From: Clostridiales bacterium
GTDB taxonomy: Bacteria > Bacillota_A > Clostridia > Peptostreptococcales > Anaerovoracaceae
Assembly: GCA_015058265.1 (NCBI GenBank)
Contig: SVCR01000065.1
Coordinates: 1-8,141 of the forward strand
Length of the DNA stretch: 8,141 nt
Direction: 5' to 3'
Part shown: piece by piece, positions 1 through 7,503 of the stretch
Numbering within the stretch: the stretch's first letter is position 1
Layout: every line of letters starts with the position of its first letter
Position numbers and translations under genes: made by a program
Notes under the pieces: model-generated
The model's database searches: none
The model's input: the letters and a program-made list of their open reading frames with translations, nothing else
Told to the model about the DNA's origin: nothing

Positions 1-912
1 TGTGCCCTGTCGAGAAGGATATCTCTGCCTATAGAGAATATAACCCGCTCCGCGACAGAGCTGTCCAAGGGCAATTATGATGTCAAATTCGACGGATCAG
101 CTTTTACTGAGACCAAGGAGCTGGCCAAAGCGCTCAACAAAGCTTCATACGAGATGGAGAAGACGGATTTCTACCAGAGGGAGATAATCGCTAACGTATC
201 TCACGACCTCAAAACTCCGCTCACCATGATCAGATCATATGCCGAGAAGATCATCGACATCTCCGGCGACAATCCGGAGAAGCGGAATGCGGATCTTCAG
301 ATAATCATATCCGAAACAGAAAGGCTCAACAGACTTGTAACCGATATGATGTCTGTTTCCAATCTCCAGTCCAATAACGTTGAGATGCACAAGGAGACCT
401 TCGACCTCGTAGAGGCAGCGGAGGATGTGTATGACAGCTTTATGGTGCTCAATGATTCAGAAGGCTATGAGATCCACTTCCATCCATGCAAAGCCGCTTA
501 TGTCGTAGGCGACAGGACCAGGCTCATGCAGGTCATGAGCAATTTTGTATCCAACGCGGTAAAGTATTCCGGTGACAACAAATATATCGATATCGAGCTG
601 GTACGCACCAGCAAGAAAGTCACCTTCCACTGTATAGACCACGGTGTGGGTATTCCTGCTGACGAGATCGGGCATGTCTGGGATAAGTATTACCGGACCT
701 CGGCCAACCACGAGAGAGCCATAGAGGGAACCGGCCTCGGCCTCGCTATCGTCAAGGGCATACTTAATCTTCACAGTGCCAAGTACGGAGTGGAGAGCGA
801 GGAAGGTAAGGGTTCGGATTTCTGGTTCGAGCTCGAGACTGTCAAGAAGCCTTCCTCCAAGGGCAAATCAACCCGCTCAGATTCAAACTCCTCAGCAGGC
901 AGCAGAAAATAA
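1..912 (+). CDS. Sensor histidine kinase, C-terminal part (5' end outside window)
   Basis: The frame is open from the first base, so this is the cytoplasmic part of a longer membrane sensor kinase that autophosphorylates on His and passes phosphate to a response regulator not seen here. Counting from the first visible codon, a HAMP-like linker (Pro10, then amphipathic helices to about residue 50) leads into a HisKA helix with the H-box SHDLKTPL; the phospho-acceptor is His68 (bases 202-204). HDLKT also fits the (E/D)xx(T/N) pattern linked to phosphatase activity in HisKA kinases. The HATPase domain shows the N-box (Asn185 in SNFVSNAVKYS), G1 DHGVGIP (213-219), an F-box (VWDKYYR) and G2 GTGLGLA (243-249), so it looks catalytically complete. 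The last ~22 residues are a low-complexity Lys/Ser tail. The ATG at base 154 is internal and would split off the HAMP linker, so it is not the start. The sensor and transmembrane segments lie off the left edge, so the signal is unknown. Confidence 0.95.
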   Translation, partial: CALSRRISLPIENITRSATELSKGNYDVKFDGSAFTETKELAKALNKASYEMEKTDFYQREIIANVSHDLKTPLTMIRSYAEKIIDISGDNPEKRNADLQIIISETERLNRLVTDMMSVSNLQSNNVEMHKETFDLVEAAEDVYDSFMVLNDSEGYEIHFHPCKAAYVVGDRTRLMQVMSNFVSNAVKYSGDNKYIDIELVRTSKKVTFHCIDHGVGIPADEIGHVWDKYYRTSANHERAIEGTGLGLAIVKGILNLHSAKYGVESEEGKGSDFWFELETVKKPSSKGKSTRSDSNSSAGSRK

Positions 913-921
913 GCACAACAT

Positions 922-949
922 CGATGCCGCCCTTCTTCCGGCGGCATCG
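922..949 (+). other. Perfect 10-bp hairpin between the kinase gene and radA
   Basis: Bases 922-931 (CGATGCCGCC) are exactly complementary to 940-949 (GGCGGCATCG), with an 8-base loop of pyrimidines only. The stem starts 9 bases after the kinase stop codon and ends 6 bases before the radA Shine-Dalgarno. No T-run follows on either strand, so it does not look like a standard intrinsic terminator. It could be a weak or Rho-type end for the kinase transcript, a processing or stabilising structure, or a folding element near the radA ribosome binding site. The pairing is seen directly; the role is inference. Confidence 0.6.
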
Positions 950-966
950 CATCACAGGATCGTAAA

Positions 967-2406
967 ATGGCTAAGAAATCTCAAACAGTATACATGTGCT
1001 CCGAGTGCGGTAATGAATACCTGGCCTGGCAGGGCCAGTGTTCTTATTGTGGCGCGTGGAACACAATAGTGGAACATAAGATAAGCGGGCTCAAGGAGCC
1101 GGCTGCAGACAGCAGGAGACGCACCGGCACTGAAGGACGGCCGGTCAGACTCGGTACCGTAGGGACATCTGATTACGCCAGGATGGATTCCGGCATCGCG
1201 GAGCTGAACAGAGTCCTCGGAGGAGGCATCGTCCTCGGCTCCCTGACCCTTATATCCGGAGAGCCGGGCATAGGCAAGTCCACCCTTATCGCGCAGACCG
1301 CAAACAGGATCGCTCACACCTACGGCAAAGTCCTGTATGTCAGCGGTGAGGAGTCCGAAGAGCAGGTCAAGCTGAGAGCAGACAGAGTATGCTCTGACCT
1401 GAGCGATGATCTTTACATCTATCCGGAGACCAATCTGGAAAACATACTCACCGTCTGTGCTGACATCAAGCCCTGCTTCCTGATCATAGACTCGATCCAG
1501 ACCATGTATTCCGCAGAGGTCGATTCTGTCGCGGGCAGTGTGACGCAGATCAGAGCATGTTCCAACCTGCTCATCAAATTCGCCAAGACCAACAATGTCC
1601 CTGTATTCATAGTCGCTCACGTGACCAAGTCCGGAGAGCTCGCAGGTCCTAAGACTATAGAACACATGGTGGACTGCGTGCTTAATTTCACCGGCGAGCG
1701 CGACAGAGACCTGAGGATACTCCGGTCATTCAAGAACAGATTCGGAACCACGGATGAGATCGGCGCCTTCAGAATGACTTCAGAAGGCATGACAGAAGTA
1801 TCCGATCTCAGCGGCAGCCTGATAGAGACCGACACCAACGAAGAAGGCTCTGTTGTATCTGCGGTATACGAAGGCAGCAGACCGGTCTTCTTTGAGATAC
1901 AGGCACTTGTCACGCAGGCTAATGTAGGCTTTGCAAGAAGGACGGCAGTCGGGATCAACTACAACAGGCTGAGCATGATCCTCGCGGTACTGGAGAAAAA
2001 AGCAGGCCTTAGCCTGCTCAACTACGATGTATATGTCAATGTTGTCGGAGGAGTGAACACCGGCAGCACAGCCACGGATCTGGCTGTCGCGCTGGCGATA
2101 TACAGTTCTTTCAAAGGAAAATCCTCATCTAAACGTCTTGTAGCTGTCGGAGAAGTAGGTCTCACCGGCCACCTCCGCCAGATACCTAATTCAGATAAGA
2201 TAGTACAGGAAGCGGTAAGACTCGGTTACGAGACAGTCATCCTTCCGGAGCGCAATGCCCGCCAGGCTGCGGAATCAGGCAAAGTCAGCGTATCTGATTC
2301 AGGACGGACTGTAAGGATCGTACCGCAGGGCGCGGATGACAGCAGAGGGATAAGAGTAGTCGGAGCATCGAATATACGCGACGCTATACATGCATATCTG
2401 GACTGA
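967..2406 (+). CDS. radA: DNA repair protein RadA (branch migration ATPase)
   Basis: RadA (also called Sms) is a hexameric, RecA-like DNA-dependent ATPase and helicase that extends recombination intermediates by branch migration alongside RecA. The 479-residue length is close to the usual ~455. In order: an N-terminal C4 zinc finger (Cys11, Cys14, Cys25, Cys28); a RecA-like core with Walker A GEPGIGKS (98-105) and Walker B FLIIDS (171-176); the RadA signature KNRFG (256-260); and a C-terminal Lon-protease-like domain (about 300-479), which in this family is structural and lacks peptidase activity. The start is supported by AGGA at 956-959, 7 bases upstream of the ATG, and by the zinc finger beginning at residue 11. 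It lies 54 bases downstream of the kinase gene, with a hairpin but no obvious promoter between, so co-transcription is possible. An intrinsic terminator follows at 2443-2492. All key residues appear intact. Confidence 0.98.
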   Translation: MAKKSQTVYMCSECGNEYLAWQGQCSYCGAWNTIVEHKISGLKEPAADSRRRTGTEGRPVRLGTVGTSDYARMDSGIAELNRVLGGGIVLGSLTLISGEPGIGKSTLIAQTANRIAHTYGKVLYVSGEESEEQVKLRADRVCSDLSDDLYIYPETNLENILTVCADIKPCFLIIDSIQTMYSAEVDSVAGSVTQIRACSNLLIKFAKTNNVPVFIVAHVTKSGELAGPKTIEHMVDCVLNFTGERDRDLRILRSFKNRFGTTDEIGAFRMTSEGMTEVSDLSGSLIETDTNEEGSVVSAVYEGSRPVFFEIQALVTQANVGFARRTAVGINYNRLSMILAVLEKKAGLSLLNYDVYVNVVGGVNTGSTATDLAVALAIYSSFKGKSSSKRLVAVGEVGLTGHLRQIPNSDKIVQEAVRLGYETVILPERNARQAAESGKVSVSDSGRTVRIVPQGADDSRGIRVVGASNIRDAIHAYLD

Positions 2407-2442
2407 CACCGGTCATACAGATAACTGATCATACATATCAAA

Positions 2443-2492
2443 GGGGTGTTTGACACACGTGATCGTCTCACGGGTCAGCCGCCTCTTTTTTT
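2443..2492 (+). terminator. Probable intrinsic terminator of radA
   Basis: Bases 2443-2454 (GGGGTGTTTGAC) pair with 2474-2485 (GTCAGCCGCCTC) in a 12-position stem with three G-U pairs and one T-C mismatch. A nested 5-bp stem, CGTGA (2458-2462) with TCACG (2468-2472), sits inside the loop region. Seven Ts (2486-2492) follow the outer stem at once, which is the classical layout. It starts 36 bases after the radA stop. The stem is imperfect and the folding was done by eye. Confidence 0.65.
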
Positions 2493-2508
2493 CGCATAAA
2501 AGCCATGT

Positions 2509-2545
2509 AAAAAATACCCTTCCCCGCAAAAGGGAAAGGGTATTT
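2509..2545 (-). terminator. Intrinsic terminator of the EF-G-like gene
   Basis: Bases 2512-2521 (AAATACCCTT) are exactly complementary to 2536-2545 (AAGGGTATTT). The stem continues with CCC (2522-2524) paired to GGG (2532-2534) past a single bulged A at 2535, and the loop is 2525-2531. On the minus strand the 3' arm runs into six Ts (complement of 2509-2514), so the structure ends transcripts coming from the EF-G-like gene, whose stop codon lies about 63 bases upstream. On the plus strand it has no T-run after it. Confidence 0.8.
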
Positions 2546-2608
2546 GAATATCTTTACTCTTTAAGGCATCCTGCCCCGCGGGAGCACTATGATACCGTAA
2601 CGATCAGA

Positions 2609-4549
2609 TTACTTCTCCTCCTGGCTTGCCTTGTAAGCAGCGATGACCTTATCAGCAAGGTTCGAAGGAAGCTCAGCATATCTTGCGAACTCAACACTGA
2701 AGGATCCTCTTGCCTGTGTCATGGAGCGAAGAGCGATAGCATAGTCGAAGAGTTCTGACTGAGGAGCCTCTGCGTGGAGGACTGTTCCCTGATTGCTTGG
2801 GTCCATACCCATTACGATACCACGTCTGTTAGGGAGGTCACCCATAACAGCTCCTACGTAAGCTTCAGGAACTGTGATCTCAAGCTTCATGATAGGCTCG
2901 AGGAGGCAAGGCTTAGCCTCAACGATACCCTTCTTGAACGCGAGTGATGCAGCGATCTTGAATGATACTTCGTTGGAGTCTACTTCGTGATATGAACCGT
3001 CATAGAGGACTGCCTTGATGTTCTGTACTTTGCATCCTGCGAGAGGGCCCTTCTCCATGCATTCGAGGAGTCCCTTCTCAACAGCAGGTACATAGTTCTT
3101 AGGAACTGATCCGCCGAAGAGCTCTTCTGAGAATTCCAGACCCGGCTCCTGTGATGGGGAGAATCTGATATGAACATCTCCGTACTGTCCTGCACCGCCG
3201 GACTGCTTCTTATGCTTACCCTGAACATCGGACTGACCCTTGATGGTCTCTCTGTAAGCGATCTTCTGAGGTACAACGTTTACTGAAACGCCGTATCTGT
3301 CTTTGAGCTTAGCCTGGATGATACCGAGCTGGATATCTCCCTGTCCGCCGAGGAGTGTCTGATGTGTCTCAGCGTTTCTCTCGAGTACGAATGTAGGATC
3401 CTCTTCCATGAGCTTGGAGAGTCCCTGTGCCATCTTCTCGTCTTCGTTCTTATCTGCAGCTTCTACTGCGAGGAAGTAGCATGGGCTTGGGAACTCTACA
3501 GGCTTAACTGTTACCTGCTTAGCCTTGAGGCAAAGGGTATCACCTGTCTTGGTGTTCTGGAGCTTACCGAGAGCTACCATGTCACCGGCAACGACCTTGT
3601 CAGTCATCTCCTGGGATTTACCTCTTACGAAGAATACTGATCCCAGCTTCTCAGACTTTTCTGAACGAGGGTTGTAAACGTCAGCGCCAGGCTTGAGTGT
3701 TCCGGAAACAACCTTAGCATAGGAGATCTTTCCGAGGAACGGGTCAGCAAGTGTCTTGAAGATATAGAGTACGAGATCTCCGTTAGGATCGCAAGCGATC
3801 TCGATGTCTTCATCATTTGCGTCCTTAGCCTGAGTAACGACTGTCTCCGGCTTCGGAACGAATTTGCAGAGGGAGTCGAGTACTTCATCTACTCCGTCAC
3901 CCTTAACAGCACTCATCTTGAGTACAGGCATGATGTCTCCGTTGTGGATACCTGTAGCGAGACCATGAGCGAACTCCTCGTCTGTAAACGGCTCGCCCTC
4001 GAAGAACTTCTCCATGAGTTCCTCGTCAGCTCCTGCTACCGCTTCATCAAGAGCATCTTTGTCCTCGAGTGTTACGACAGCGCTTCCGAACTTGTCCTGA
4101 AGTGCGGCAACTACTTCGTCAACATTGATGTTATCCTTATCGATCTTGTTGATGATGAAGAAAGTCGGTGAATTGTACTCTTTAACGAGGTCGAAAGCCT
4201 TCTCTGTTCCGACCTGGATGCCGGAAGAAGCATCGACCATGATGATCGCTGTTGCGCCTGTTGAAAGTGCAGCTCTTGCCTCACCTGCGAAATCGAAGAA
4301 TCCCGGTGTGTCGATGAAGTTGAGCTTGGTTCCCTTATACTCTACAGGTACAAGAGTCTGGTTGATGGTGTAGCCCTTCTCGATCTCCATCTTCTCGTAG
4401 TCGGAAACGGTGTTGCCGTCTTCAACTTTACCGAGTCTGCTGATGACCTTGGTGTTCAGCAGTCCTGCCTCAAGGAAAGTGGTCTTTCCTGTGCTGCCGT
4501 GTCCGAGCAATACGATGTTGCGGATCTTGTCGCTTGAATAGCCTTTCAT
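2609..4549 (-). CDS. Elongation factor G-like GTPase (EF-G paralog)
   Basis: This 646-residue translational GTPase is shorter than canonical EF-G (about 690-700). It shows G1 GHGSTGKT (16-23), a switch I with Thr61, G3 DTPG (80-83), G4 NKID (134-137) and G5 SAVKG (213-217). A domain II barrel follows, then domain III (SKLMEEDPTF, 378-387) and domain IV with KHKKQSGGAGQYGDV (445-459) and the tip loop DGSYHEVDS (517-525, His521). Domain V carries GDLPNRRG (570-577). Two features separate it from canonical FusA. DTPG is followed by Phe84 instead of the catalytic His, and only about 75 residues separate G4 from G5, pointing to a reduced G' subdomain. Both fit the EF-G-like/EF-G2 group, whose cellular role is poorly defined, so a true fusA is expected elsewhere. 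The start is set by AGGAGG at 4555-4560, 5 bases before the ATG. It lies 91 bases downstream of asnS and ends at an intrinsic terminator. A ribosomal-protection tetracycline resistance protein is less likely from the GTPase motifs. Confidence 0.93.
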   Translation of the reverse strand: MKGYSSDKIRNIVLLGHGSTGKTTFLEAGLLNTKVISRLGKVEDGNTVSDYEKMEIEKGYTINQTLVPVEYKGTKLNFIDTPGFFDFAGEARAALSTGATAIIMVDASSGIQVGTEKAFDLVKEYNSPTFFIINKIDKDNINVDEVVAALQDKFGSAVVTLEDKDALDEAVAGADEELMEKFFEGEPFTDEEFAHGLATGIHNGDIMPVLKMSAVKGDGVDEVLDSLCKFVPKPETVVTQAKDANDEDIEIACDPNGDLVLYIFKTLADPFLGKISYAKVVSGTLKPGADVYNPRSEKSEKLGSVFFVRGKSQEMTDKVVAGDMVALGKLQNTKTGDTLCLKAKQVTVKPVEFPSPCYFLAVEAADKNEDEKMAQGLSKLMEEDPTFVLERNAETHQTLLGGQGDIQLGIIQAKLKDRYGVSVNVVPQKIAYRETIKGQSDVQGKHKKQSGGAGQYGDVHIRFSPSQEPGLEFSEELFGGSVPKNYVPAVEKGLLECMEKGPLAGCKVQNIKAVLYDGSYHEVDSNEVSFKIAASLAFKKGIVEAKPCLLEPIMKLEITVPEAYVGAVMGDLPNRRGIVMGMDPSNQGTVLHAEAPQSELFDYAIALRSMTQARGSFSVEFARYAELPSNLADKVIAAYKASQEEK

Positions 4550-4640
4550 GTGTTCCTCCTGGTAGTTATATGTTTGTCCTATTGATATCTGTTTAAATCG
4601 GCCTCATGCATACACAGTGTGCCGTTATTTATCTGAATTT

Positions 4641-6035
4641 CTAAAACTCTGCATTTCCCGGTGTTCTCGGGAACATCTGGACGTCTCTGATGTTGCTCAT
4701 GCCTGTCATGTACATCAGGATGCGGTCAAAGCCCAGTCCGTATCCTGCATGCTTGACTCCGCCGTACTTGCGCAGATCAAGGTACCAGTCATAGTCATCT
4801 GCTGTCAGTCCCATGTCTTCGATCTTCTTGAGGAGAACATCATATCTCTCCTCTCTCTGGCTTCCGCCGATGATCTCTCCGACACCCGGAACGAGCATAT
4901 CGCAAGCAGCTACTGTCTTGCCGTCATCGTTGAGCCTCATATAGAACGCCTTGCAGTCCTTAGGATAGTCTGTTACAAAGATAGGCTTCTTATATACTTC
5001 CTCTGTGAGATATCTCTCGTGCTCAGTCTGGAGTTCGAGGCCCCATTCAACAGGATATTCGAACTTCTTTCCTGACTTCTGCAGTATCTCGACCGCCTGG
5101 GTATAAGTGATCCTCTCGAAATCCGAATTGACGATGTTGTCGAGTCTCTCAAGAAGGCCCTTATCTACGAAGCTGTTGAAGAACTTCATCTCTTCCGGAC
5201 ACTTTCTGAGCACCTCGCTGATGATGAACTTGATCATAGCCTCAGCAACATCCATATCACCCTGAAGATCACAGAACGCCATTTCAGGCTCGATCATCCA
5301 GAATTCCGAAGCATGCCTTGCGGTATTGGAGTTCTCTGCTCTGAATGTAGGTCCGAACGTATATACGTTGCGGAAAGCGAGAGCCATGATCTCAGCCTCG
5401 AGCTGTCCCGATACTGTCAGGTTAGCCTTCTTACCGAAGAAATCCTGAGTATAGTCGATAGTTCCGTCTTCGTTGCGAGGGATGTTGTCAAGATCAAGAG
5501 TGGTGACCTGGAACATCTCACCGGCGCCTTCCGCATCACTGCAGGTTATCTCAGGCGAGTGAGCATAGATAAATCCTCTTTCCTGAAAGAACTGATGGAT
5601 GGCATAAGCCGCGACACTTCTCACTCTGAATACTGCGGAGAAGGTGTTGCTCCTCGGCCTGAGATGAGCGATCTCTCTAAGGAACTCCATCGAGTGGCGC
5701 TTCTTCTGAAGCGGATAATCGGAGTCAGAATCTGCCTCAAGGACGATCTCATCCGCCTTGATCTCAAACGGCTGCTTGGCATCCGGTGTGAGTACAAGAG
5801 TACCTCTTACCATAATACCTGCGCTGAGACGGATCTTGGAGACTTCCTGGTAGTTGCCGATCCTGTCCGCTTCATATACGACCTGGACAGGTGTAAAGAA
5901 AGTACCGTCATTGAGTGAGATGAATCCGAACTGATTGGAGCTGCGGTTGCCTCTTACCCAGCCGCGCACCGTGATCTCTTTGTCAGCATACTCCGACGTG
6001 TTGCGGAATAATTCTCTAAGCTCTATGTCTTTCAT
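4641..6035 (-). CDS. asnS: Asparagine--tRNA ligase
   Basis: This cytoplasmic class II synthetase charges tRNA-Asn with asparagine using ATP. The 464 residues match the usual length. An N-terminal OB-fold anticodon-binding domain (about 20-105, with [19 protein letters not shown]) is followed by the class IIb catalytic domain. Motif 1 lies around 148-161 ([15 protein letters not shown]); motif 2 is FRAEN (231-235) followed by EFWMIEPE (244-251); motif 3 is [10 protein letters not shown] (431-440). The C-terminal [11 protein letters not shown] is typical of AsnRS and argues against AspRS or LysRS. The start is supported by GAGGTG at 6041-6046, 5 bases upstream of the ATG. It has its own likely promoter and a 5' leader hairpin. 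Having a dedicated AsnRS means the organism need not depend on the transamidation route for Asn-tRNA. There is no frameshift or missing motif. Confidence 0.98.
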   Translation of the reverse strand: MKDIELRELFRNTSEYADKEITVRGWVRGNRSSNQFGFISLNDGTFFTPVQVVYEADRIGNYQEVSKIRLSAGIMVRGTLVLTPDAKQPFEIKADEIVLEADSDSDYPLQKKRHSMEFLREIAHLRPRSNTFSAVFRVRSVAAYAIHQFFQERGFIYAHSPEITCSDAEGAGEMFQVTTLDLDNIPRNEDGTIDYTQDFFGKKANLTVSGQLEAEIMALAFRNVYTFGPTFRAENSNTARHASEFWMIEPEMAFCDLQGDMDVAEAMIKFIISEVLRKCPEEMKFFNSFVDKGLLERLDNIVNSDFERITYTQAVEILQKSGKKFEYPVEWGLELQTEHERYLTEEVYKKPIFVTDYPKDCKAFYMRLNDDGKTVAACDMLVPGVGEIIGGSQREERYDVLLKKIEDMGLTADDYDWYLDLRKYGGVKHAGYGLGFDRILMYMTGMSNIRDVQMFPRTPGNAEF

Positions 6036-6059
6036 ATATACACCTCAATCAAAAGAATC

Positions 6060-6082
6060 AGGCTGGCATAATGCACCAGCCT
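6060..6082 (-). promoter_or_regulatory. Hairpin or dyad at the predicted 5' end of the asnS transcript
   Basis: AGGCTGG and CCAGCCT form a perfect 7-bp inverted repeat around a 9-base loop. On the minus strand it lies 13 bases before the asnS Shine-Dalgarno. The transcription start predicted from the -10 box falls at about 6080, so the RNA would begin at or just inside this stem. It may protect the 5' end, or act as an operator over the start site. A terminator for rarA is less likely, because only a broken T-rich stretch (GATTCTTTTG) follows it. The leader of about 45 bases is too short for a T-box. Confidence 0.55.
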
Positions 6083-6086
6083 AAAA

Positions 6087-6116
6087 AGTATAACATATCG
6101 GGTTGTTCAATGTCAC
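6087..6116 (-). promoter_or_regulatory. Predicted sigma-A-type promoter of asnS
   Basis: On the minus strand, GTGACA (6111-6116, five of six matches to TTGACA) is followed after an 18-base spacer by TATACT (6087-6092, five of six matches to TATAAT). The -10 is extended by TG one base upstream (TGTTATACT). It lies about 50 bases upstream of the asnS ATG, in the 119-base gap after rarA. An AT-rich inverted repeat, ACTAAA (6115-6120) with TTTAGT (6129-6134), overlaps the upstream edge of the -35 box. The promoter is assigned by consensus match only. Confidence 0.6.
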
Positions 6117-6154
6117 TAAATTTATAAGTTTAGTACCATTTCTTTATCTTTGAT

Positions 6155-7501
6155 TCACTTCTGTTTCCTGTGTTTCCTGCGCCATTCCCTGATAGCATTA
6201 TATCTGTCCCTGAACCTCGGCTCGAACCCCTGATCGCCCGGATGATAATACTCTCTTCCCTGAAGAGAATCCGGAAGGCAGTCCATGTCTGCGATCTTAT
6301 CCTCAGTATCATGGGCATAGACATAGCCCTTGCCGTAATCCAGTTCCTTCATCAGCTTGGTCGGGGCATTGCGTATGTGCAGCGGGACCGGCTCCGCAGG
6401 ACTCTTGGCAACGTCAGAAGCAGCCTCCATATAGGCGACCTCCATCGCGTTGGATTTCGGCGCAAGAGAATTATAGATCACGGCCTCGGTGAGGTGCACA
6501 CTGCACTCCGGCATTCCGATGAGATGGCAGGCCTGGAATGCCGCGACCGAGAGCTCCAGAGCTCTCGGATCGGCGAGGCCGACATCCTCTGCCGCGAATC
6601 TAGTGACGCGCCTTGCTATGTACATAGGATCCTCACCTGATTCCAGCATCCTGGCGAGCCAGTAAACTGCCGCATCTGCATCTGAATTCCTCATTGACTT
6701 ATGAAGGGCAGAGATCAGATTATAGTGCTCCTCACCCTGCTTGTCATACAGCAGAGACTTTCTGGATGTACACTGTTCGAAGTCCTCAGTGGTGACGTTG
6801 ATCACATCTCTCCCGTCTTCTCCTCTGGTGACCTCGGCATTTATGACCATCATCTCAAGAGTTGACAATGCCGTCCTTGCATCTCCGTTGGCGAACGAAG
6901 CAAGCGCACTGATGACGTCCTCAGATATCCTGACATCCTGATCGCCGAATCCTCTCGGATCCTCCAGCGCATTGCGGATCAGCTGAGATATGTCTTCCTC
7001 ACTCAGCTGGTGCAGGACAAAGACCTTGCACCGGGACAGAAGAGCGCCGTTGACCTCGAAAGAAGGATTCTCCGTAGTCGCTCCGATGAGAACGATGCTG
7101 CCTTTTTCAACGAACGGAAGGAACGCATCCTGCTGGGCCTTGTTGAAGCGGTGTATCTCGTCTACGAAGACTATCGTACGCGCTCCGAGAGCAGTCACTC
7201 GGTCTGCTTGCTGCATCACATTGCGGATCTCTTTGATCCCGCTCGTTACAGCACTGAAATTGATGAACTGGGCGTTGGTCCCTGCAGCGATGATCTGTGC
7301 AAGAGTTGTCTTGCCCACACCCGGAGGTCCCCAGAATATCATTGACGAGATGCTGTCTTTCTCTATAAGATTGCGCAGAACACGACCCTTGCCGACAAGA
7401 TGCTGCTGTCCTACGTACTCATCAAGATCGCGAGGGCGCATCCTTGCCGCAAGGGGCTGGTTGCTGTTATTTTCAGTTTCGAACAGACTTATCTGACTCA
7501 T
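6155..7501 (-). CDS. rarA: Replication-associated recombination protein A (RarA/MgsA AAA+ ATPase)
   Basis: RarA is a tetrameric AAA+ ATPase related to clamp-loader subunits and eukaryotic Mgs1/WRNIP1. It acts at stalled replication forks and at duplex ends near single-strand gaps. The 448 residues match the family. Visible motifs are the N-terminal QPLAARMRP (15-23), Walker A GPPGVGKT (58-65), Walker B VFVDE (111-115) followed by IHRFNKAQQD, sensor 1 ATTEN (141-145), the arginine-finger region LLSRCKV (Arg157) and sensor 2 in GDART (Arg209). The C-terminal tetramerisation domain carries APKSNA (347-352) and RNAPTKLMKE (377-386). Residues 3-7, QISLF, resemble a beta-clamp-binding pentapeptide. 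The ATG lies 2 bases after the stop of the lipoprotein gene, and its only candidate Shine-Dalgarno (GGGGA) lies inside that gene's last codons. Translational coupling and shared transcription are therefore likely. No strong terminator was seen downstream. Confidence 0.97.
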   Translation of the reverse strand: MSQISLFETENNSNQPLAARMRPRDLDEYVGQQHLVGKGRVLRNLIEKDSISSMIFWGPPGVGKTTLAQIIAAGTNAQFINFSAVTSGIKEIRNVMQQADRVTALGARTIVFVDEIHRFNKAQQDAFLPFVEKGSIVLIGATTENPSFEVNGALLSRCKVFVLHQLSEEDISQLIRNALEDPRGFGDQDVRISEDVISALASFANGDARTALSTLEMMVINAEVTRGEDGRDVINVTTEDFEQCTSRKSLLYDKQGEEHYNLISALHKSMRNSDADAAVYWLARMLESGEDPMYIARRVTRFAAEDVGLADPRALELSVAAFQACHLIGMPECSVHLTEAVIYNSLAPKSNAMEVAYMEAASDVAKSPAEPVPLHIRNAPTKLMKELDYGKGYVYAHDTEDKIADMDCLPDSLQGREYYHPGDQGFEPRFRDRYNAIREWRRKHRKQK

Positions 7502-7503
7502 TA

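Noticed and set aside
952..1665. Open minus-strand frame of 237 codons antisense to radA
   Set aside because: It lies fully opposite radA, which has every expected motif. The translation is low in recognisable domain features and has no good Shine-Dalgarno, so it is a shadow of the codon pattern.
2573..2585. Small GC hairpin (GCCCC, 3-base loop, GGAGC) downstream of the EF-G-like gene
   Set aside because: It is only five pairs including one G-U, with no T-run on either strand. It is too weak to call next to the clear terminator at 2509-2545.
2609..4549. Tetracycline resistance ribosomal protection protein
   Set aside because: The length (646) is similar to Tet(M)/Tet(O), but the GTPase motifs (GHGSTGKT, VEDGNTVSDYE, DTPGF) fit EF-G-like proteins and not the Tet family pattern as remembered.
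4550..4640. Separate promoter or asnS terminator in the gap before the EF-G-like gene
   Set aside because: A TATAAC sits too close to the Shine-Dalgarno and lacks a -35 at proper spacing. The CACACTGTG palindrome cannot fold with a workable loop and has no T-run. Nothing beyond the ribosome binding site is supported.
5313..5918. Open plus-strand frame of 201 codons opposite asnS
   Set aside because: asnS is complete and unambiguous here; the antisense product has no recognised motif and no ribosome binding site of note.
6036..6154. T-box riboswitch or rarA terminator upstream of asnS
   Set aside because: There is no room for T-box stem I, specifier and antiterminator elements in the ~45-base leader. 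The 6060-6082 hairpin is followed only by a broken T-rich stretch, and the AT-rich dyad at 6115-6134 by none, so neither was called a terminator.
6990..7496. Plus-strand frames opposite rarA (168 codons here, also 7010-7345 and 6170-6640)
   Set aside because: They mirror the conserved AAA+ core of rarA on the opposite strand, and their Arg/Ser/Cys-rich translations are typical of antisense reading.
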